From assembly GCA_002102555.1 (NCBI GenBank), contig MCFL01000363.1, forward strand, positions 1-20,964: a DNA stretch of 20,964 bases. Direction: 5' to 3'. Shown here piece by piece: positions 1 to 9,652 of the stretch (position 1 is its first letter; each line of letters begins with the position of its first letter). The DNA is from Catenaria anguillulae PL171 (lineage: Eukaryota; Blastocladiomycota; Blastocladiomycetes; Blastocladiales; Catenariaceae). Below the pieces are notes generated by a model. The model did not search any database and was not told the origin of the DNA. It saw only the letters and a program-made list of their open reading frames with translations. The position numbers and the translations under genes are program-made.

Positions 1-1683
1 CCAGCTCCTCGTTGGAGATTTCACGGCCAATCGTGGACCCTTTCAAGTCAAACGTCAATGAATGTCGTAGTTTGGAGGGAACACGTTGGCCATGACGACA
101 AAGTGCACGGGGTCTTGCTTTGGCATTTTCACGCGGTGCAGGCCATAGTAGCGCGCAAGCAGCGTGTTTGGGTTTTTGGTCACGTAATCGACGTATTGTG
201 GTAGGATCTTGAGTAGGCGTTTCTGCTCGGCTGGGTGGATGGTTTTGATGATGTACCGATAGTCGTGAGAGTAGTAGAGGTAGGATTTGGATTTGCCCGG
301 CGAAAAGATTCCGAGAGAATGTACTTGCCCGTCAACGAGTTCTATTTTGGGGGAAACATTCTGCAATGAGTTGATATTCTCAGCGAGCAACATCAGAATG
401 AAAAAAAAAATGTACCAAATAATCGGGTGCAGTCAACCCGAACGCGGCCCGAATCTTGCGAAACACCATGGGGCAATAATCCTTAAACTTGAAGTCATAC
501 CCCTGCGAACTCTCGAGTTCTGCACCCGTAACGTCCGACGTCAATTGTGCTGGGCACGGAAATCGTCGGGCAACAAGTCGCGGTCGTCCTTTGTCTCGCA
601 CCGCGACACGGACAGCCGAATCCCGTGAGCATGTGGTACATGAATGCATACTTTTCGTGGTTCTTGTCAATCTTTTTGGCGCCGAAATTGCGCGAGATGG
701 TCCGACGGCGTTGAAGGTCGTGCGCTGCGCCGGCGCCGGCGCCCGCTGTGCCAGATTGTGTGGGGGAGGCGGGGACCGCAGAGACGGACGCGGACGAGCC
801 CGTGATGTTGTGAGTGGGCGATGGCGGAAGCGCGCTTGTTTGAATGTGCAGCGGGCTGGGTTGTGACGACGACGAGGGCATCATGAGGTAGGTGCTTGGA
901 TCGGGCATCATGCCGGATCGTTGGCATTGACCGTGTGGCGGCGCACAATGGACGATGTGCGAGCAGGGAGCTGGTGGTGTGCCTGAGGGTGGTGGTATGC
1001 TCCAGTGGCCGCATGTGCAGATTGGGCCGTTGGTACACACCACCAACGGTGGCGGGAAAGCTTGCAGACATGGATGTGGACAGGTTGGCCAGGGCGGCCG
1101 GTGGAAGGTGACATTGTGCCGGGCACGGCCGAGTTTGAGCGGCCAAGCGAGATGCGTGAGCCGTGTGGGCCAGTGGAGGAGTTGGCTCGGATGAGTCTGC
1201 GGTTCCGCGTCTGGATCGGGTACGCCGAGGGGCTGGCGCGGTGGCACCTGCTGCAGTGGTGAGCGTGGCAGGAGTGGCGGCGGCCACATGTGCGGTCGTT
1301 TGCTGTTGGTGGGGCTGAGACGAGGAGGATTGTGGGTGTACGAGAGGTTGCTGGTGCGAGGGAGGGGTGTGCGGAGGAGTCGGGTTGGTGGTTGGGGAAG
1401 AGTTTGCGGGTATGGCGGCTGGTGGTGGTGGAGGGAGCTGCGGCACGACAGGAGGTGCAGCTCCAGGGATCGATTGCGCAGCGGCAGCAGCTTGCAGATT
1501 GGGCAGCGACGACTTTCGGGGAGGCGGTCTGTTGTCGTTGACAGCGTCCACGCCAACTTCGACTGACGTTTGCGAGTTTGAGGTTGGGGTGAGCATGCCG
1601 GGGGCGGGAGTAGGGGTAGCAGCAGCCGTTTGATTGTGACCCGATACAAGGGATACCTGGGCAGGTAAGGGAACGTCCATCAT
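1..1683 (-). CDS. Phosphatidylinositol-phosphate kinase (PIP5K/MSS4-like), 3'-truncated, frame-disrupted
   Basis: This enzyme family phosphorylates phosphatidylinositol phosphates, typically PI4P to PI(4,5)P2 at the plasma membrane. The start chosen is the ATG at 1683-1681, in a strong CCACCATG context. It opens a roughly 330-residue Pro/Ser/Ala-rich, probably disordered, N-terminal region. The kinase domain begins near 690 and shows KNHEKYAFMYHMLTG, IRLSVSR, YDFKFKDYCPMVFRKIR, SPGKSKSYLYYSHDYRYIIK, NPNTLLARYYGLHRVKMP and, at the left edge, FDLKGSTIGRE, all family hallmarks in the right order. A 55-nt intron (361-415, GTACAT...TTGCAG, phase 0) follows DYL. The catalytic and C-terminal parts lie beyond the edge. 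In the conserved domain the reading frame must change at about 620-624, 542-546 and 55-58, each time as if one base were missing. A fourth change, of the opposite kind, is needed somewhere in about 900-1060. The sequence is either a decayed copy or carries indel errors. Family assignment is secure; intactness is not. Confidence 0.88.
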
Positions 1684-1914
1684 GGTGGTCAGGCGGGGCA
1701 GGACGGGACGGATCGAATCGAATGGATGCTCCGGGCTGGTTGAGGAGAGCTGAGCTGCGCAGAGTTCAAGGCGATGCAAGAGCGACTGGCGCCAGTGCAA
1801 GCCGGTATGATTGTATTGTGTGCAATGGAGTTGCCCAGATTGGCGACTTGGCGTCCGGACAAACTTGTTGGGTGGCGGTCGCTCTTGACTTGTGCCCTCT
1901 TGGCGCTCGTACGG

Positions 1915-1938
1915 TGTTGGTGTTGGTGTTGGTGTTGG
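1915..1938. repeat. (TGTTGG)4 microsatellite
   Basis: Four perfect tandem copies of the hexamer TGTTGG, partly extended at both ends. It lies upstream of the PIP kinase start in the divergent intergenic region. It has no evident function. Confidence 0.9.
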
Positions 1939-2127
1939 GTGTGAATCTGGCAGGCCACTGCTTCCTTGGATTGCATTGGCGATCAGGATCAGGATTGCAT
2001 CAAGCTTGGGTCGACCAATTGCAAAGGATAGGATTCATGCGTGGTTTACAGTATTAATATACATACCGAGAGAAGTCTTGGACGGTGCGAACTTCCTGCC
2101 ACCCGCCACACGCTGTGCAGGCGAGTG

Positions 2128-2147
2128 TGTGGTGTGGTGTGGTGTGG
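2128..2147. repeat. (TGTGG)4 microsatellite
   Basis: Four perfect tandem copies of the pentamer TGTGG, about 290 bases upstream of the heat-shock/LEA start codon. Confidence 0.9.
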
Positions 2148-2168
2148 ACACGCACCGGCTCTCGAACT

Positions 2169-2199
2169 ATTCTGGAAACTCGTGGAACGGATCTGGAAT
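2169..2199. promoter_or_regulatory. Possible heat-shock element cluster
   Basis: TTCTGGAA (2170-2177) is an exact inverted nTTCnnGAAn pair, the core of heat-shock factor sites. Two more GAA triplets follow at 2185-2187 and 2196-2198, in the same orientation and one helical turn apart (10 and 11 bases). This resembles a gapped heat-shock element and sits about 240-265 bases upstream of a gene with an Hsp20-type domain. GAA triplets are common, so the site is suggestive only. Confidence 0.35.
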
Positions 2200-2264
2200 G
2201 CGTCACAACGTTTTTATTGTTTTCGCATCCAACGGTCTCAGTCTCATCATGCATTTTCCAAAGT

Positions 2265-2282
2265 GTCTCAGTCGACTGAGAC
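2265..2282. promoter_or_regulatory. Perfect 18-bp palindrome
   Basis: GTCTCAGTCGACTGAGAC is its own reverse complement over all 18 bases. Its half-site GTCTCAGTC also occurs as a direct copy at 2235-2243. The position, 150 bases upstream of the heat-shock/LEA start codon, fits a binding site for a dimeric regulator. That role is inferred from symmetry and location alone. Confidence 0.45.
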
Positions 2283-2433
2283 GCAATCACACACAGAAAC
2301 ACACAATGCATTCCCATTCACCATTCAGGGTTAAAACACAGTCGGGCCACCCGCCCGCCCGCTCACGCCCATTTGATTTCATCCGTCACGCTCGCTGTAG
2401 CACGAACGACAGTCATCGCACTACCCCGAAATC

Positions 2434-4466
2434 ATGCACCACATCAAGCTGCTCACCCTACTCGCCCTCCTCGGCCACCTCTCGTTCGACCCGTCGTCCC
2501 CTTCGACGGCCGTAGTCTCTGCCGCTAACAATCGCCGCTTCACCGACTACGCTGACGCTGCCTCGTCTCAGCAAGATGCCTCAAGCGCGTTCGACCCCTC
2601 TGCCTGGATCCGGTCTGGATCGGCCCAAGACTTTACCTCGCGCCGCCGCGGCTCGTCGCTGCTTCCCGGGTTTCCCGCGGCCGGATCGGGCGCCGACCCG
2701 TTTTCCACCTGGAACCAGTACATGTACGAAATGGTCCGCAACATGATGCCGTTTGGCGCCATGGACGCGTCGTCGTGGTTTGGCGGCCAAGACGAGGACG
2801 ATGGTGTTGGAGCGGGCGCAAGTGGCAGCGGCGCCGGCACAAAGGCAGCATTGATGCGGTTGCCGCCGGGCGTCCATGCTAGGGAGACTGAATCGGAGCG
2901 CTTGTTTTTCATGGACTTGCCTGGCTTTCATCGCAGTGAGGTGGCGGTCGAGGTGGTGGCGGGGCACTTGTTGAGTGTCAGGGTATTATTCTACTGTCTT
3001 TGCTTCCGATGCCCTTTGTCATTCCACTTTTGCATGCAGACTCACTTTTCCATTCCAACATCTATCTATTAATACTTGTCTAGGCCGAACGCAAATGCGA
3101 CCCCTCGGACGCGTACTGCACCTCGCGCTCCATCAAGCACAAGCTCGAGCTCGACCCAGACACGATCGACACGCGCAAAATCTCGGTCAACCTAGACGCG
3201 GGCGAGCTGCGCATTCACTTACCCAAACGCTCAGCCACACGCTTCTCGATCCCCGTCATTGACTCGCTTTTTGGCCTCAACCAGCCCGGCGCCAGCGATA
3301 AGGCCGGCGACAAGGTCAAGATTGCCAAGATTGGCAACAACGACCAGCCCGAGGATGCGGGGCGCGACGCAATTCATTGGCCGGGTGTGCCCAAAGCCCC
3401 CGGCAAGATTGTAGGCACGGTCAAGGACTGGCTCGAGGCAGCAAAGGATACGGCAGGCAATGTGGTTGAATCGGCCGAGTCGGTTGCGCAACGTGCAAAG
3501 CAAGCCGCGTTTGGATCGGCCGCAGGACAGGCCCAGGCGGTGCAAGAGGGAGGACAGGCCGCGCAAGACGCAGCGCAGTATGCGCAACGTGCAGTGCATC
3601 ACACAACCGACACGGCGCAGGAGTTTCTCGGGCGCACGGCTCAGCATGCGGCCGGAGTCGTGGGCAAGGCCAGGGATGCCGCATTCGACTCGGCTCAAGA
3701 TGCGGCAAACCAGGCACGTGGATCTGCGCAACACGTTGCCAAACAAGTCAGCGGCACGGCTCAGCAGGCCCAGGCACAAGCGCGTGACGCATCAAACTAC
3801 GCGGCCAGCATGGCCAACCAAGCGCGTGACACGGTGTATGGTAAAGCACAGGACGCGGCAGACGCCATGTACAACGTCTACGGATCAGCCGCCAACTCGC
3901 TCGACCAGGCCACCGGCGCTGCATCGGACGCAAGTGCAAGGGCGGTGCAAGCCGCGGCAGATGCGGCCGCACGGGCACGCGGGGCGGCGGCGGACACGGC
4001 CGCCAACGCATACGACTCTGCTGCGGCAAGTGTCGAGCACGCCAAGCGTGCCGCGGGCGACGCAGCAGGCGCGGTGCAGGCGACTGCCGCCGACGCGGCC
4101 AACAAGGCCATACAAGCTGCCTCGGATGCGGCGGGCACGGTACAAGCCAAGGCAGGGGATGCCGTGGATGAAGCCAAGGGAACGGCGCAAAGCATTAAGC
4201 AAGCCGTGGAACGCAATGTGGTTAAGCCTGTCGAGTCTGCAGCCGAGGCGGCCGCTCGGAAGGCAGGCGAGGCGGTGGATGCGACAAAGCACAAGACAGG
4301 CGAGGTGGTGGACGGGGCAAAACACAAGGCCGGCTCGTGGTTTGGGTTTTTCCAAGATGTTGGCGCGGGCGCAAAGGAAGCCGTCGTGGAGGGAAGCGAA
4401 GGAGCAAAGGAAGGATGGGAGAAGGGAACCACAGAATCGAGGATCAAGAGGCAGGCCGGGCACTGA
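2434..4466 (+). CDS. Secretory alpha-crystallin (Hsp20-like) domain fused to LEA-like helical repeat protein
   Basis: Two exons, 2434-2982 and 3084-4466, are joined across a 101-nt intron (GTATTA...TGTCTAG, phase 0, with ATTAATAC as likely branch site), giving 643 residues. Residues 1 to about 31 look like a signal peptide (core LLTLLALLGHL), so the protein should enter the ER. An acidic, Gly/Ser-rich linker follows. Residues about 150-240 read as an alpha-crystallin domain: ERLFFMDLPGFHRSEVAVEV, then KISVNLDAGELRIHLPK. The two parts lie on either side of the splice, which supports the intron. Two cysteines (C188, C195; C-x6-C) in the middle could form a disulfide in an oxidising compartment. 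Residues about 285-610 are an extremely Ala-rich, Asp/Lys/Gln-rich amphipathic helix built of loose 11-residue units (such as AADAANKAIQA), like group-3 LEA proteins. The C-terminus (RQAGH) has no KDEL-type retrieval signal. Holdase or membrane/protein protection under stress is inferred from the two families. Confidence 0.85.
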
Positions 4467-4730
4467 AACAGATGAATCTCTCGGTCATCCGCGAGTCGAT
4501 TGTATATTCCTTTGCCGTTTGGACCTGTTGTTGAGGCCAAAGTTAGCGGACGACAGCCTTGTTGTCTCGGTTTCTTTTCTGTTGAGTATCAAAAGTTTTC
4601 CTCTGTTCCAGGAGAATCACGGGATGCACGAGCAGCTCGCTCCCGAGGCTGCTGCCCATTCGAAAGAGCACCAGATAAGCTAAGGGTATATGTTGGAATG
4701 AACGTTCGAAATGACAAGAAACAGTTAGAC
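4467..4730. other. Convergent intergenic spacer
   Basis: These 264 bases lie between the stop codons of two convergent genes and presumably carry both 3' untranslated regions. No coding, RNA or repeat feature was recognised. Confidence 0.5.
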
Positions 4731-5627
4731 TCACTTGCTTCCCACACTGGTCTGATCCTCAACCATGGGCCGCCCACCTCCCGCTGGAGCCGTTCCTGGC
4801 AAGTTGGGCACATGCACGCCAACTCGCTCGGCTACAGCCTTTGCTGCTTGCACGGGATCGAGTCGGATGACATGCCGCAAGTCCCACCATAGCTGGACGG
4901 CTGCGTTGAGTAGCATCATGCGCAGGTACAAGGCGTGCGCCGTGTTGACGGCTGGTGCGGGGAGACTGGCGAAGAGCGAATTGGTGGTGGTGGTGGTGGT
5001 ACAGGCAGATGTGTCGAGCGAGGATCCGAGTTGCAAGTGGACCTTGTCATGGGCAATGACTTGGCGAGCAAAGTCTTTGCCTGCCGAGACCGACGCGGAT
5101 GCCGATGAGGAAACTGATGTCGACGAAGACGCAGCTGGAGCAGGAGTTATCTTGAGCCAATTGACACCCATGGCTCGGGTTGGTGGATGGACCCACGTCA
5201 GCAAGAGCTCCTTGGTTGCCTGATCCTTGGCGGCCACCGTCGACAGAGCACCAACGGGCTGACCAATGCGCATGTTGGCAGCAAGGCCTGGCAAGGGTAT
5301 TGGCTGCGTGTGTGCATTACGGCCGGGAATACTGGATCCCAAGCGGAACAGCCAGTACCGCTCAACCCGAGAGAGCAGGCAGCGCTCGTACGCCGAGGCA
5401 AAGGCGTCAATGGGCACGTTGGGTGGTAAAGGGACCGTGACTTGGAATGCGTGGGTGGCTGCATCATCCTTCATCGGGTGCTTCAGGCGAGCAGCGGCTA
5501 CGAGGTGTGGCGACGGGGTTGCTTCATTGGGAGGCACTGCGGGCGTGCGAGACACGATGTAGGCGGCAGAGAGCACGGCCGACCCAGAGACGGCGGCTAT
5601 CCATTTCGACAGGCGAGACGACATCAT
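4731..5627 (-). CDS. Unknown membrane-anchored protein, 298 aa
   Basis: This is a single uninterrupted frame of 298 residues that I do not recognise. It starts with a double Met (MMSSRLSKW) followed by a hydrophobic segment at residues about 9-27 (AAVSGSAVLSAAYIVSR), probably a signal anchor, with basic residues before it. The body carries short ordered-looking stretches such as YERCLLSRVERYWLFRLG (about 83-100), ELLLTWVHPP and KVHLQLGSSLD. These are separated by a Ser/Ala-rich insert and a run of six threonines, and a hydrophobic helix follows (HALYLRMMLLNAAVQLWW). Alternating hydrophobic strands around KELLLTW and VHLQLGSSL suggest a folded beta-rich domain facing one side of a membrane. 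The gene is convergent with the heat-shock/LEA gene and divergent from the E2/F-box/TerD gene. No function is proposed. Confidence 0.65.
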   Translation of the reverse strand: MMSSRLSKWIAAVSGSAVLSAAYIVSRTPAVPPNEATPSPHLVAAARLKHPMKDDAATHAFQVTVPLPPNVPIDAFASAYERCLLSRVERYWLFRLGSSIPGRNAHTQPIPLPGLAANMRIGQPVGALSTVAAKDQATKELLLTWVHPPTRAMGVNWLKITPAPAASSSTSVSSSASASVSAGKDFARQVIAHDKVHLQLGSSLDTSACTTTTTTNSLFASLPAPAVNTAHALYLRMMLLNAAVQLWWDLRHVIRLDPVQAAKAVAERVGVHVPNLPGTAPAGGGRPMVEDQTSVGSK

Positions 5628-6254
5628 GTTGAAGTGCCATTGTCATGGCATGAACAGGCAAGTAACAGGCTCGAGACATGCAGATTGGAGCCGAGAAGTA
5701 ATTGAGGATGGCGACCAGCTACAACGCAGAGGGCCACCGATTATGATACGATCTGACGAATAAGAGAAGAGGAATAGTGACATGAAAAAAAAAAAAATGA
5801 GAATAAACAACACATCCAAAGCTACATACACACTAGACACTCGAGGCATTCGCGATATGTACATAATATCTCAGTATGCTCAACAAGTGTCTCGCTCGAG
5901 TGCTCTGGGCAGCCAGCGCCAACGAATCATCCTCAGGCTCTTGCGTTTCCCTACTGCGCCTCCACAAGAAACATCGCGTCGCGTCCAAGTCATTTCTGCG
6001 TCGTTCTCTGGTGATGCGAACGTCGACAAGGACGTGGCCAACTGTCATTCAGAAACTGCCATGTAATACACGGTGTGTCGACGGGATGGACATACACTGA
6101 GCTCGAGATGCACGGCCAGATGGCTCAAGTACCGGGCCTGGCCCGCACTCCACCCCGAACGATGAACTCGTCATGCACTCCTTCACTTCACCGCCGTGGC
6201 TGGACTGTGAGGAGCCCGTCGCCTTCAGTCACGCTCACGCTACCTGATTCCACC
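5628..6254. promoter_or_regulatory. Divergent intergenic region
   Basis: These 627 bases separate two outward-pointing start codons. An A13 run lies at 5785-5797, in an AT-rich stretch. Small open frames exist on both strands (for example 5833-6048 minus, 71 codons), but none has recognisable domains or support from splice sites. No RNA gene was seen. The plus-strand gene's frame is open upstream to an ATG at 6075, but its first domain starts only after the ATG at 6255. Confidence 0.4.
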
Positions 6255-9200
6255 ATGCCCAAGCTCACGACCTCGACCTCGACCACGTCTTCGACAACGG
6301 CTGCAAAGCGCCTGCTCTGGGACCTGCAAGACCTTGCCGCTTCGCCGCTCGAGTACGTGTCGGCGGCGCCCGTCTCGGACGACAACTTGCTCGAGTGGCA
6401 CGCCAACCTCGTGGGTCCCGCCGACTTGGCCGTGGCATCGCTGCGAAACGTTCCCTGGCACATTGTCCTGCTCTTTCCGCAAGACTACCCAGCACGTCCG
6501 CCGACCGTGGTGCTGAGTATGCCGATCGAGGGCCACCCGAATGTTGTGCGTGCACTCGTGACGATTGGCCAGGGCAAGGACAGGAAGAGGGAACACATGT
6601 GGACCGTGTGCATGGACATGTTTGCGTCGGCTGCGAGTACATACGTCTCCCACCAACTGATTTGACTTGATACGTGTGCTCACCGCTCATGCTCACACCA
6701 ATCCATCACCAGACTCATTTGTGAGCGACTATTGTGGCGGCTGGTCGTCGGCCTACACTGTGCGCTCCATCCTCATGCAACTGCAAGCCTTTTTGTGGCA
6801 CGAAAAGTTTCTTGGCAAGTTCAAGAATGCCGAGCCCAGCAGCGATGATCAACAACTAGAAGCACTGAAAGAATGCATCCGCCAGACACTTGCCTATTCG
6901 TGTCCCACCTGTCCACATCGACCCGGGTGCATCCACCCACCACAGCACTCGGTTCCGTCGAATGCTCCTCCTTTTGCGACGCCGGGTTCGAGGGCGGTCC
7001 TCGAAATGCCTCATGCCGTGCTTGACCAACTCGGCCAAGTTCGCAAACGGCTGCATGAGGCTCGGATTGCTCAGCAACAGCAGGCGCAGCTGTCCAAGGT
7101 GGTCTGCGCGCGTGGAACCCAGGTGCGCATGGGAGACGGGTGGGTCAAGGTGACCAAGCCAAGCGAGGCAAAGCTGGTCTCGGCCAGCCTACAAGCGGCG
7201 GCCGTGGCTCGAGCCGTTGGTGCCGACAACTTGAGGCGAGTCGCCCATGGCCTCGGTGGCGCGCGGGGACGAGTCGGACGGGTGGACGAAGGGTACGGTG
7301 GTGATGGCGATGATCATCAACAAGAGCAGCAAGACGGCATCATGGTCAGCGTGACCAAGCCCGTGATGCTGGCACAGCACGCAATGCAGGCAGCCAGCGT
7401 GACAAAGGGCCGTGTGTTGACCTTGTCGTCGGTGGCCAACATTCGGCACGTGCTCCCGTCCAAGTTGCCTGGTGGCCAAGTTCAAGCTCGGACCCTGCCG
7501 TTACCTGGGCCAGCGTCACCGGGTCCAACATGTGGATCGAGTCGCAGTGGAATGGGTCAACCATCTCGCCAGCAGCACCAGCAGCACCAGCAGCAGACGA
7601 TCTCGACTCGGCGAGTGGACCCATCTCGCGCGGGCCGACTTGGTACACTGCCCGTCGAACTTGTTCTGCACATTCTCACCTTGCCGTCCATGCCGTTTGG
7701 GTCCATTTTGGCTGTCGGCTCGACCTGTCGCTGGCTCCGTCAACTGTCGCAAGCCGCTGACATTCACCGCCACTACCTCCGCACTCGCCGCTCTGCACAC
7801 ACGACCTCGACCACCAGATTAGCATCAGCATCAGCATCAGGCTCGACCGACTGGCGGTACATGTTTCTGCTGGAACACAACCATGCCGTGCGCGACCTGC
7901 GGTGCTGGTACACGCGAACTCCCTTTGACCAAACCACGCTGGGGTTTCCCGTCGAGGTCACTTGGAATCCACGCACCAAGCTTGTGGATTACGCCATGCC
8001 GACGCTCGCCTTCTTGTCAGCCGAGGCCTACACGCTGCTGGGTGTCAGGCAGACGCCACAGGACAAGCGCACGTTTACGCACTGGATGCCCGTGTACCTG
8101 ACGCAGACGCATTTCGAGCGTGGCTTACCCGATCTCAAGCTGTTTGTCGCGCAGCTCGCCACGCCGGCGGGCCAGCCGCTCGAGGCGTTTCGCCCGCGCA
8201 TGATCTTGCAAGTGTTTCCAAAGCTGCTCAACACATGTGCCGTGCTGCTGGCCGACAAGGGCGTGCACGCAAGCGACGCGGCCATTGAGCTCTATGTGCA
8301 GATCCACCGGCTGTGGGTGGCTTGCATGCACCAGTTTGGCTATGTCAAGCTGCAGGCCATGGTTGAATCGCGGATCGGGGGCTTTTTGGCAGATGAGGCG
8401 AACCGCACAAAGGACGCCGAGCCTGGGTTGGGCGAGTTTTTGGCGCTGCTCAGTGTGAGCGAAGAGTACGAGTGGCGGCACGTGGCCAACGCTGTCATGC
8501 AAGAGTCGGCGGATCGGTCCGTGTTGTGGATGGGCAAGGCGTTCCCGCAGCTCGTGCCAAAGTACCACAAGGTGCGGCCGGCACAGGTCAAGGACGTGGA
8601 TCACAACCTGCTCCAGTGTTCGTTGGAGAGCACGACAGTGTCGCGTCGGTTGATTGCATTCCATGTCCTGTTTCTGCGCTTTTTGCGTGGAAACGGAACG
8701 AGTCCTCATGATCAGAACACGAGGAGGAGCGTGACCGAAATGGCGCTGGCAGCCGATGTGCTGTACGGGAAACCTAGGGCAAAGGACGCACTCAAGCTGC
8801 AGCAAGGGATTCGCGCCATCTTGGACCCGGCCAAGGTGCCACACTGGGGTGCGGCCTTCAAGCTCATGATGGGTGTCCACCCGCTGTCGCCACTGGAAAC
8901 GACGCGCTGGCTTGTGGGCGCCGTGCACAACTCGCTGCGCAAGGGGTACCATCGCAAGGGCATGGATTTCACCAAGATCCAGTCGCGCGGCGTGTCCACG
9001 ATCCTCAAGCGCGGCGAGTCGTACAAGGTGTCGTCGCACCTCAAGGCAGTCACGGTCGAGGAGACGTGGCGGTACCCGCAACACTGCATCTTTTTGGACG
9101 CGTCGTGCATGGTGCTGGATGCCGAGGGCAAGGTGCTCGTGCACGTGTCATACCGCAACACGACGTATGCAAGAGGCGCCATCAAGCATTCGGGCGACAT

Positions 9201-9612
9201 TGTCGACAATGACTTGAAGCAGGGCACGCACAAGATTGAGGTCAAGCTGGACAAGTTGCCATCGGACGTGGCTCACTTGGCATTCTTCATGAGCGGGTTT
9301 ACGACGCCGTTGAGTGCCATGGTCGACTCGTTTATTCGGTTGGCGGATGCAGACTCGCCCGCAGACGAAATGTGCTCGTACACGCTCGATGGCAAGGAAA
9401 CGGGCGAGTCGACGTCGGTCTTGATGGCCGTCCTATCTCGTCGCCGCTCTGGGATGCTGTCGGCGGCAGGGAAAGGGGACGCTTCTTTGGGTCAAGAAGT
9501 GCAAGCGGGTGGGTGGGACTTGAAGGCGACGGGTGTGTGCGGCAATGGGCGCGTGGGGCAGGATCAAGACATGATGGCCATGGCCGAGAGGTTTGTCGAC
9601 CACCAATCGTAA
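6255..9612 (+). CDS. E2 (UBC) - F-box - TerD fusion protein, 1093 aa
   Basis: Exons 6255-6636 and 6713-9612 join across a 76-nt intron (GTACAT...CACCAG), which splits an Asn codon and unites two halves of a UBC fold. I chose ATG 6255 (CCACCATG) over the in-frame ATG at 6075 because the residues between are low-complexity. Residues about 17-170 are an E2-like domain: PWHIVLLFPQDYPARPP, HPN (94-96), the presumed catalytic Cys119 in VCMDMF, then GGWSSAYTVRSILMQLQAFL. A small Cys/His cluster follows (CPTCPHRPGC, about 191-200). After a Gln-rich linker comes an F-box (about 436-480, LPVELVLHILTLPSMPFGSI). Then comes a large conserved-looking helical region (about 490-860, including LGEFLALLSVSEEYEWR). 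Residues about 880-1075 form a TerD-like domain (FLDASCMVLDAEGKV, KHSGDIVDND, IEVKLDKLPSDV). The layout suggests an E2/E3-like ubiquitin-pathway protein with a calcium- or stress-linked sensor. Activity is inferred. HPN to Cys is 23 residues, against about 8 in typical E2s. Confidence 0.85.
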
Positions 9613-9652
9613 ATAATGTTGTAAATATCATAAACCGTCATTTTATAGAGTC
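9613..9652. terminator. 40-bp convergent 3' gap
   Basis: Only 40 bases separate the TAA of the E2/F-box/TerD gene from the TAG of the opposing gene. The stretch is AT-rich and could hold poly(A) signals for both strands (AAATAA just after the plus-strand stop). The mature 3' ends almost certainly overlap the opposing coding region or each other. Confidence 0.45.

Larger units (their letters stand above)
1684..2433. promoter_or_regulatory. Divergent intergenic region between PIP kinase and heat-shock/LEA gene
   Basis: These 750 bases separate two start codons pointing outward, so they should hold both promoters. I see no credible coding exon. The open frames here are short, and the one at 1689-1976 on the minus strand is mostly His-Gln repeat from a hexanucleotide repeat. 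The region contains two short tandem repeats, a cluster of GAA/TTC triplets and a perfect palindrome, listed separately. An AT-rich stretch near 2052-2064 (TATTAATATACAT) is the only TATA-like sequence noticed; no transcription start can be fixed. Confidence 0.5.

Noticed and set aside
52-60. Programmed -1 frameshifting at the PIP kinase breaks
   Set aside because: There is no slippery heptamer or evident stem-loop, and the same ACGTCAAT-like context occurs in the RasGEF near 14567 without any shift. Sequence error or decay is simpler.
1689-1976. 95-codon minus-strand frame upstream of the PIP kinase
   Set aside because: Much of it is a His-Gln repeat encoded by the TGTTGG microsatellite, and it overlaps the chosen kinase start in another frame.
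3878-4540. Long minus-strand open frame (220 codons) opposite the LEA-like repeat
   Set aside because: Biased antisense of Ala codons keeps the frame open; there is no domain and no splice support.
3460-4683. A 407-codon open frame on the plus strand overlapping the heat-shock/LEA gene
   Set aside because: It is a shadow of the Ala-rich, GC-rich repeat coding in the next frame. Its product is Arg/Pro/Thr-rich with no domain, while the chosen frame has domain motifs and a matching splice.
5833-6048. 71-codon minus-strand open frame in the divergent intergenic region
   Set aside because: There is no recognisable domain, no splice link to the neighbouring gene and no conserved-looking motif. 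It is kept as intergenic.
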